The notes under the pieces are model-generated. The model saw only the letters and a list, made by a program, of their open reading frames with translations, was not told where the DNA came from and did not search any database. A stretch of 64,000 nt of DNA from Theocolax elegans (Eukaryota; Arthropoda; Insecta; Hymenoptera; Cerocephalidae), in the NCBI GenBank assembly GCA_026168455.1, contig CM047428.1, positions 37,811,546 through 37,875,545 on the forward strand. Reading direction: 5' to 3'. This document shows, one piece after another, positions 56,490 to 64,000 of the stretch; the first letter of the stretch is position 1; each line of letters starts with the position of its first letter. Both the position numbers and the translations under genes were made by a program.

Positions 56490-58328
56490 TCATTTCCTAT
56501 CAATTTTATTATTAATTTCATTAGTGGAAGCAGTGGTGGACTTCGCAGGGTTAATAGCACTGTTCAGATTTTTCATATTACTTTGCTGTTCACCGTTTGC
56601 TTGAATACTTTGCATATTGTTCTTACTTAACTTAGTGTTTTTATTTTTATTTTTATTCGACCTCTTATAATGACTCACTGCCTCAATTGCATTTATCACC
56701 TCCGCATGATGGGCACCATCACCTACACTAGGAATTACATTTTTATTTATAGAAACTAAATCACAATGTATTGCTAGTTTCTTAAGGTCTTCCAAATTGT
56801 TAAACCTATGAGCTTGTCCTCTCTCACCAGCTTTAACAAAAAATTTACCCCTTCTGTGCCACACAAACTTGAAACTCAATTTCTTAGCAGATTGATTTAA
56901 ATTTTTAAATGTACGATATTTATTTTTATCTAAGTATTCATTAATATAAATCGTGGCACAAGGTAATGCAGAAATCCAATCGAAACGATTTTTGTCTAAG
57001 TTATTTGTACTAAAAGCCGTGAGTCTACTCTTATCTTTCAGAACTTTAGTATGAAGATCAGTACTGGAGAGTTGCACGAACAGAGCGGAGGCACCTCCTG
57101 TACCGTCTCTGACCCCTCCATGTGTGAGCAAGTTAGCGGCAACTATGTTCTCACGCAGTAGAGAAGGTGAAACCGTGCCAAGAACTGCCATGGCATATTC
57201 TTCGCAAGTAATACCTTCCGGTAATTTACCAATATTGCTTGAAATAACCAATCCATCAGTTCTCGGCACGCCCTCACGATCCCCCACCACAGAAGAAGCA
57301 CCTGTAGTGCATTTGCGAATACAATTTACCGCTTCAATACTTTGTACAATGTCTGAGCCCGGGATCTCAACCATTGTGAGGTCAGAGACGGTATTGGCCA
57401 CTGTGGCGACACTCGAGTTAAGCATGTCAATGTTTGAGTTAATCGCCTCAAGATCATCGTCTAATCTATTAAACAATATTGCATGTTTATCACTTATTTC
57501 TGCTAAAATACTGCCTTCAAAAAATTTTTGTTGATTTTTAAAATCTTTGTAAAAATATTCAAGTTTTTGTTTTAAAATTTTATTCTCTGCTACCAGCTCG
57601 GCTTGAGTAGTTTTTAAGTCTTCTAATAGTGCATTTTGTTGACACACCCTCCCCTCCATTTCACGCAATGCCCCCGTAACAGTCATAAAATCACTCTGCA
57701 GTACCGGCAAAAGTCTGAGCGACTCCACTACTGAATCGAGTTTACTAGATACATCTGAGAGTAATTCCGAGCTGCCCGCAGAGAACATTGTGGCTTTATT
57801 AATCTCGGGTTGAATCTCCACAGCGGCGCTACCATTATTATTAATAAGAAGAGCAGACGAACCCAAAGTTAAACTATGATTATTTTGCGCATCAGTTGAT
57901 TTATTTTTCATTTCTTGGGATTGATACCCCTTGGTCGTCACAGCTCCTTTCCTCTCGTTATTGAACACGGCAACCCCGCCAGCAGAAACCTTTTTTCCTA
58001 ACACGTGCTTTTGCCCGGGAGTTGAGCTGCGCAGCGGCTTACCAAGGTTGAGTGCGCTTGGTTTCTCTCCTTCGCTCGATTTTTTCTTGCATTCTATGCA
58101 AACAAATAATACTTTATTCGTACTTGCACTACCCGATTTTAAGTCGAGTTTGCAATTGTTTGTTGTTGTTGCTAATTACTTGTTGTTTGCAATTTCTAAA
58201 CATTTGCTATGAAAGTATCTATTGCAAACAGTGCATTGCGGCAGCGAGGATCTCGTACGAGGAAGTCCATTACACACACAGCACGCTTGTGTGTCTTCTT
58301 GATGTAAATTAGTGCTTACTGGCTCCAT
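56490..58328 (-). pseudogene. LINE B ORF1 with PHD finger and coiled coil, one stop codon
   Basis: The ATG at 58328 opens EPVSTNLHQEDTQ, then CCVCNGLPRTRSS, PQCTVCNRYFHSKCLEI and LFVCIECKKK, a C-x2-C/C-x2-C/H-x2-C/C-x2-C PHD-like finger. A TAA at 58178-58176 interrupts it. The rest (504 codons from the ATG at 58004) is open, with a coiled-coil region (LLEDLKTTQAELVAENKILK), an RRM-like C-terminal part (CATIYINEYLDKNKYRTFKN) and a Lys/Asn-rich tail. PHD fingers in ORF1 are known in CR1-type LINEs. Such proteins coat element RNA. Confidence 0.7.
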
Positions 58329-58640
58329 CTAGCAGACAAAATTGAAACTCGGTGTCGAGACGGTGTGTCGAGCGCTAACGTCTTGTCTCAGAGAGAGAGA
58401 TAGAGAGAGAAAATAATCCAAGCGCACTAACCTCCAAATTAAAGTTGACTAGAATTGCAGCTAAATCAGCAACAAGCCTCACGAAAATTCCAAAAAATTC
58501 ATATCGTCGTGAAGCTTGCATTAAGGGCGCTTGCAAGTAACTGTAACAAAAACGGCCCGTGGGCCAAAGTGCGGCAGTAAAAGAACGAAAAGCCGAGCGT
58601 CAACGGGTACGCGGTATCAATACTCACATCAATACTCCAG

Positions 58641-59010
58641 AGAGAGAATAAGAAAGAGTGAATGGGAGATAGAGAGCGAGAGCCAGAATGATAGAGAGAG
58701 TGATAGAGTGCGAGAGTGGGAGCAAGTAAGATAAAGAGAGAGAATGAGAAATAAAGAGATAGAGAAAGAGAATGAGATAGATAAAGAGAGAGAATTAGAG
58801 ATAAAGAAATAGAGAGAGAGAGAATGAGATAGATAAAGAGAGAGAATTAGAGATAAAGAAATAGAGAGAGAGAGAATGAGATAGATAAAGAGAGAGAATT
58901 AGAGATAAAGAAATAGAGAGAGAGAGAATGAGATAGATAAAGAGAGAGAATTAGAGATAAAGAAATAGAGAGAGAGAGAATGAGATAGATAAAGAGAGAG
59001 AATGAGAGAT

Positions 59011-59043
<33 letters not shown>

Positions 59044-59308
59044 AAGACAGAGAGTAAAAGAGATAAAGAGAGAGAATGATAGATGAAAGGAGAGATAGAG
59101 AGAGAATGATAGATGGAGAGAGAGAGAGAGAGAGTGGGAGAGAGAGAGGGAGAGAGATAGAGATAGAGAGAGAGAGGGAGAGAGAGAGAGAGAGAGAGAG
59201 AGACTAAGACAGAGAGTAAAAGAGATAAAGAGAGAGAATGATAGATGAAAGGAGAGATAGAGAGAGAATGATAGATGGAGAGAGAGAGAGAGAGAGTGGG
59301 AGAGAGAG

Positions 59309-59340
<32 letters not shown>

Positions 59341-59403
59341 AATGAAAGATAGAGAGAAAGAGATAGAGAGATAGAGAGAGAATGATAGATGGAAGGAGAG
59401 ATA
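58641..59403. repeat. GA microsatellite block 3 with higher-order repeats
   Basis: About five copies of a 50-bp unit (GAGAATTAGAGATAAAGAAA...) span 58780-58985. A 161-bp unit with ACTAAGACAGAGAGTAAAAG occurs at 59041 and 59202. Confidence 0.85.
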
Positions 59404-59515
59404 GTAGATTTGTAACACATTATTTGATTTTATTATGTGATTCCATAACCTATCGCTGTGTATACGGGGCGTAGCACCAACTACTCAATAAATACTTCAA
59501 TCAATCAATCTCTCT
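59404..59515 (+). mobile_element. LINE A 3'-end copy
   Basis: Matches the 3' end of LINE A (reverse complement of 50540-50645), including ACCTATCGCTGTGTATACGG and the CAATCAATCAAT tail, with a few substitutions. Confidence 0.85.
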
Positions 59516-59610
59516 CCATCTCTCCTTTCATGTATCATTCTCTCTCTCTATCTCTCTTTATCTCTTATTCTCTCTCTTTATCTATCTGATTATCTCTCTC
59601 TTTCTCTTTA

Positions 59611-59654
<44 letters not shown>

Positions 59655-59698
59655 ATTCTCTCTCTCTCTACCTCTCATTCTCTCTCTCTTTCTCTCTA

Positions 59699-59738
<40 letters not shown>

Positions 59739-59739
59739 A

Positions 59740-59801
<62 letters not shown>

Positions 59802-59935
59802 ATCTGTCTCCCTATCTCTTCGTCTCACTGTCTTTCTCGCTCTGTCTCATTCTCTCTCACGCCAAGATGATGTTTGTCGGACGGACGGATGGACGGACGG
59901 ACGGACGGACGGACGGACATTATAATTTATCGTTT
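59516..59935. repeat. CT microsatellite block 4 and (GGAC)n
   Basis: The first ~75 bp duplicate the flank of LINE A. It ends with a GGAC array (59878-59920). Confidence 0.85.
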
Positions 59936-60005
59936 TTTTTTTTTAATATCACTTAGTAATTATAATAATAATTTTTTTGTCAGTAATATGAAGCATTAAC
60001 TTATG

Positions 60006-61394
60006 TTACACATATTTATCATATAATATATATGTTTTAAGTATTTTTTGCAAGAATAGGGGAGTTTTTACAAAATCGCTCAAAAAGATAACTTTAATAT
60101 AATGTAGATTTTCTATTTTAGCATTATTTAGTAGTAATATTGTTAAATTTTTTCTACTTCTAGCTTTTGAAACAGCTACGTATAATTTACCGTGGCTAAA
60201 ACCTGGTGTCGGTAAATAGATACAAACTTGTTTATACAACTGTCCTTGTCATGTGTTAATTGTTATTGCGAAACCTAATCGTATGGGAAATTGTTTCCGG
60301 CGAAAGTTGAATGGTATTTCGTCTTTAGATGGTGACAGAGTGATTCTTGGCATTCAAACTAATTATCCAACTTTTTTCCGCTTATAATTTCTGCTTTAAT
60401 TAAATGTTCCATAAGTTTTTTTTACTAATAACCTTGTTCCATTACAGAGACCTTCATTTACCTATAAATTTCTTAGAAGAATTACTATTGCTCTACTTAC
60501 TTTTAACTGTTATTTATGAGGCGGAAGGCCATTAAGTGTAAGCGAATTAAGAAATTCTGTAGGTAAAATAACATCTAAATTTTCTCCATTATCATTTTCT
60601 GCTGTATCTATACTTAAATACTCAATAGTTTTCCCTTCCATTATAGTTAAAATTTTATTATTAATTTCAATTACGTCAGTATTTGTGGGGGCCAATATAA
60701 CTTTATCATTTAAATCTTCATCATTTATTTTTATTTCATTCCCAAAAGTTTCTGCAATGATATCATTTTCTTTTGTTATTAAATCCACTAGGATTTCAAG
60801 TAATTCATTTTCTTCTTCATATACATTTGAACGTTTACTTTCAGCTACGTTTAATAACCATTGCCTAAAGTAATTGTCTTTATCTGTCACTCGAAGATTT
60901 TCACTTAGTGTCGTGCGTATAAAATTCGGCCATAAGTAGCTGTTTTTAACTGAATTTTCAATAACTTCAGTACGACTGCCATGTCGGATAACTGGTAATG
61001 TTTGCCTAAAATCACCTGAAACAACTAACATTTTACCACCAAATATTTTTTTATTATTACATATATCTTGAAACAGACGATTGACTGCTTCGAAGGCATA
61101 TTTTGATGTCATCGATATTTCATCCCATATTATAATTTGAACTGCTTGTAATTTTTTACCATCTATTGAATTAGATATAATGTTACATATAGTACATTCT
61201 GTGATATTAAGTGGTAATTTAAATGTTGTGTGCACTGTTTTTCCGTTATGTAATAAATTGGCTGCAATTCCTGTCCAAGCAACACATAAAAATGGAATTT
61301 TTGAGAATTTTAAGTAGTCTATTGAAACATTTAATAAATAACTTTTTCCACTTCCTCCTGGTCCATCAATAAAAATATTTTTTTTTCTCTTCAA
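60006..61394 (-). pseudogene. Helitron PIF1-type helicase
   Basis: Main frame 61394-60510: Walker A GPGGSGKSYLL (61360-61330), WTGIAANLLHNGKTVHTTFK, motif II IIIWDEISM, motif III LVVSGDFRQTLPVIR, then FIRTTLSENLRVTDKDNYF and KVILAPTNTDV. After a stop at 60510 (PPHK) degenerate sequence continues. Motif VI appears in another frame at 60239-60150 (HGKLYVAVSKARSRKNL). In Helitrons this helicase unwinds DNA for rolling-circle transposition. Not functional because of stops after the PPHK segment. Confidence 0.85.
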
Positions 61395-61459
61395 TTTTCA
61401 AATACTGCACGACAGAATTAAAAGTGCCGTTATAATGAATTTTTAATTAATTTACTTTG

Positions 61460-62705
61460 ACTTCTAATTCAGTAAATGTGCAATTTTTGTTGTATGATGT
61501 TGATGTATCATCATTTTCTTCTATAGATGTAGATATAAAGGGTAATTTAAAATCATTTAAAGAATATCCATTAGATTGTAAATTCTTATCAATAATATTT
61601 AATGCTATGTTTTCACCAACATTTTGATCATATTTTGGGTGATAAAAAAGTGTTTATATTTTTCATATATATCTCTTGTATTAATGGAATTGTGAAAGAC
61701 AGATATATGCAAATAGTTCGCAAAGAGAAGTAGCAAACTGTAATTGTGCTGCTTCTTTCAAAGATCATTATTTATCTTCATACACAAAAGCTATAGCAGC
61801 TTCATAAAATGTACAATAAATTATACCATCAACAGTACGTAAACCTTGAAATGATGATGCTCCTTTGACGTGTAATAGTATTTTATAAAATATCGTTCGC
61901 GATCTTATGGATTGACAAAATACATTCTGCTCAATATAGGTTTATTTGTTTTTTTCTTTATTATGAAATACATAATGTAATAGTATTTTGGAATATAAAT
62001 AATTTTGTGCTTTAGAAGCGATTTCATTTAATTTAAAATATGCTGTTAAGGTAGTTTCTACATTTTTGTTTAATACTTCATTTTTTTCCTTTCTTTAAAA
62101 TATACTTCTTGTTCATCTCGATTGTGAATAGCTAATCGTATTACGGTATGTGAAAGTTCATGTAAAGGGTATTCTAATAGTCTATGCAGAGCTTCTAGTG
62201 GACATAAATATCTTGTATTAATGTACTGCTTAATCTCATCATATTCGTATTCATTGCTTTCAATATTTTCATTATTAATTAAATTAGAATCGTCTTTTAT
62301 TCTGATACCTGCGTCACGTATGTCAATATATGCGCAGTTATGTCCTTTATAACAATATTTGAACAAGTATTTTATACATTGTACTGTTGAACATACTTCA
62401 ACGTTATTGTGACAATTAAATTTTAACAGTAAATAAGGAGTGCATGGAATAACAAAACGATTATTAGCTACTTTATTGTAATTTTTACCTTTATAATTGA
62501 TTTTTTATCATCATTTCTTCGTAAGTAAAATGGATATCCTGATGAATTAAAAGTTGTTTTGTTATTATATCTTTTTCGAAAATTTTTCATACATTTTTTG
62601 AGTCTTTTTTCATGCAAGGTGAAGACATGTTTTGTTCTCCACAAGGTCCATGAATCATAAATTGTTTGACAGTATTAAATATATTAATTATTGCATTTTT
62701 AAGAT
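61460..62705 (-). pseudogene. Helitron Rep remnant (C-terminal, HUH nuclease missing)
   Basis: Reading down from 62705: MIHGPCGEQNMSSPCMKK, an internal frameshift, NNRFVIPCTPYLLLKFNCHN with VEVCSTVQ, LFKYCYKGHNCAYIDI, RYLCPLEALHRLLEYPLHEL and VIRLAIHNRDEQEVYF. These are the conserved C-terminal blocks of the Helitron Rep/helicase protein. The catalytic HUH two-histidine motif and Tyr region lie upstream in intact elements and are absent, replaced at 62705 by the AT-rich repeat family. Confidence 0.75.
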
Positions 62706-63680
62706 AATTCTATTTTTATACTTATTTATATTTTAATTACACCTTTTTATAAGTAATTTATACTCCATAATAGTTTTCTGCAATTGAAAGTACTCAAATC
62801 AAAAATACCTTTCAAAAAGGTGTCAAAACGCGCAAGTATATGTGTTATTCTAATCTAACTTTGAAAATTGTTATCTGATAAATAAAATTGTTATCTGTCT
62901 GATAAATTTTAAAGTATAAGATAAAAATATCTTTGATTCTAATTCCCATATTTTCTCTACTTATTTATATTTTTATTACACATTTTCTATATCTAACTTA
63001 TATTCCATAATATTTTCCTGCAATTGAAAGTATTCAATTCGAAAACACCTTCCAAGAAGGTGTCAAAACCCGCAAGTATTGTGCTATTCTAATCAAACTT
63101 TGAAAATTGTTATCTGATAAATAAATTCTGCAATTCAATCTGATATTGTTATCTGATAAATAAATAATTTTAATTTCTAACTACCTTATTTTATCTATTT
63201 CTTTGAATTTTAATGTAACATTTTTATAAATATTACGAAAATTTCGTATAAAAAATTTCTGCTATTGAAAGAATTGAAATCAAACTGAAATCGACAAGTA
63301 TTTTGAATCGTACCATAAATTTATATTTTATATAAACATTTTTATATATATTACTTAAACTTCGTAAAAAGTTTCTGCAATGGAAAGCACTGAAATCAAA
63401 CTGTAATCGACAAGTATTTTGAACCATGCAAAAATTTCTACCAATCTGAATACAGATTTTTTTATATGAAAAGTATCTTACACTATTATTTTTCATTTCT
63501 AGCCCACACATGTTTTACAGTAATTAATAAATAATATTCTAATGATATTATATTGTGCAAAATTAATTTCTGTAATACTAATAAAATGGACATTTCTTTT
63601 TTATTCTTTTAAATAATAAAATAATACTTGCACCACCGTTGGTTAAACGCTTCATATATGTGTTAATTCTGACTTACTAA
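62706..63680 (+). repeat. AT-rich dispersed repeat family, copy 3
   Basis: Cores near 62778, 63018, 63256 and 63370, hairpins near 62805 and 63047, ending ATAATACTTGCACCACC then GCTTCATATATGTGTTAATT, also seen near 18780. Confidence 0.8.
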
Positions 63681-63838
63681 TGTATTCCTTTACATTTATG
63701 AAAGTATATAATACCGTGATGAAACTGCAATGAGTAATAATATATAAATATTGCAATACTATCTGGCAATATTAATATCCTACATCACCAATGATAAAAT
63801 AGACATCATTATTTTTATCTAATAAAGTTCCTAATAGA
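63681..63838. other. AT-rich stretch with inverted match to 19115-19225
   Basis: 63735-63835 is the reverse complement of 19115-19225. No gene. Confidence 0.7.
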
Positions 63839-64000
63839 GGCCTGCGATGGCTTGGTCGGTAGGGCGACGGACTCGTAATCTGGAGGTCCCAGGTTTGATT
63901 CCCGGCCCCGGCCGATTGATACAAGCACCACTAGCGACTGTATTTTCAACAAGTGCTTTCTTCACCAAGACATCGTATGACCTCCGTCGCTGATTAGCAA
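63839..64000 (+). mobile_element. tRNA-derived SINE, continues past the window end
   Basis: Box A-like TGGCTTGGTCGG (63848-63859) and box B GGTTTGATTCC (63892-63902), an anticodon-like CGT in GACTCGTAATC. The tRNA head is followed by a family-specific body GATTGATACAAGCACCAC and ACCAAGACATCGTATGACCT that is shared with 39390-39541. Confidence 0.8.

Larger units (their letters stand above)
53616..58640 (-). mobile_element. Non-LTR retrotransposon B, near full length (CR1/Jockey-like)
   Basis: 5' UTR (58640-58329), ORF1 with PHD-type finger, ORF2 with AP endonuclease remnant and reverse transcriptase, and a 3' end followed by a (TATC)n tail at 53640-53616. Flanked on both sides by GA microsatellite. 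Defects: a stop in the PHD finger, a deletion within the endonuclease and a deletion after the RT thumb. Confidence 0.85.
60006..62705 (-). mobile_element. Helitron (truncated)
   Basis: Rep remnant plus helicase in one orientation. No clear 5' TC or 3' CTRR end. Confidence 0.75.

Noticed and set aside
49752..59420. Long Ser/Leu-rich frames in CT/GA microsatellites
   Set aside because: Low-complexity translation of simple repeats.

Overview
This is a eukaryotic, AT-rich and intron-bearing window, almost certainly from an arthropod and most likely an insect. A hymenopteran is a guess from the element mix. I find no intact host gene. The window is a transposon graveyard: DNA transposons, Polinton/adintovirus-like elements, LINEs, a Helitron, SINEs, foldback elements and large GA/CT microsatellites. 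The only recognisable host gene is a broken set of fragments resembling KRR1 (36.6-37.6 kb).

Layout. 0.4-2.9 kb: three ~810-bp units, each an inverted repeat, carrying six hammerhead ribozyme motifs in alternating orientation. 2.9-8.4 kb: a PIF/Harbinger-type transposon region with a HARBI1-like transposase (+) and two Myb/SANT-like proteins (-). 9.0-17.2 kb: a decayed adintovirus/Polinton-like element (protein-primed DNA polymerase B, packaging ATPase, two virion-core-like genes), then a possible solo LTR. 17.5-19.2 kb: first copy of a dispersed AT-rich repeat with a conserved core and small hairpins. 20.7-30.7 kb: a second Polinton-like element (capsid proteins, adenain-type protease, PLA2-domain/core protein, packaging ATPase, short fibre-like ORF, chromodomain remnant, polymerase B), interrupted by a tRNA-like insertion and a foldback element. 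30.6-32.0 kb: second copy of the AT-rich repeat. 32.0-36.4 kb: a ~4.4-kb palindromic transposon whose two arms carry one longer and one internally deleted copy of an unclassified transposase-like gene, flanked by TTA. 36.6-37.6 kb: KRR1 fragments. 38.1-41.3 kb: fragment of a third Polinton-like element, with a SINE in an intron. 41.8-49.8 kb: repeats, a foldback element holding a 5S-rRNA-derived segment, and long stretches without recognisable genes. 49.8-59.9 kb: GA/CT microsatellite ocean with two non-LTR retrotransposons. 60.0-62.7 kb: truncated Helitron (Rep remnant plus PIF1-type helicase). 62.7-63.7 kb: third copy of the AT-rich repeat. 63.8 kb to the end: a tRNA-derived SINE.

How the parts relate. 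The three virus-like elements share functional modules (polymerase, ATPase, capsid, protease, core) but look like different lineages. Two of them share an uncharacterised protein with the motif D-[LV]-QGF. None appears functional: nearly all reading frames carry stops, frameshifts or altered catalytic residues. The most notable finding is the hammerhead array. All predicted conserved core nucleotides are present, and its loops I and II are complementary over nine bases.
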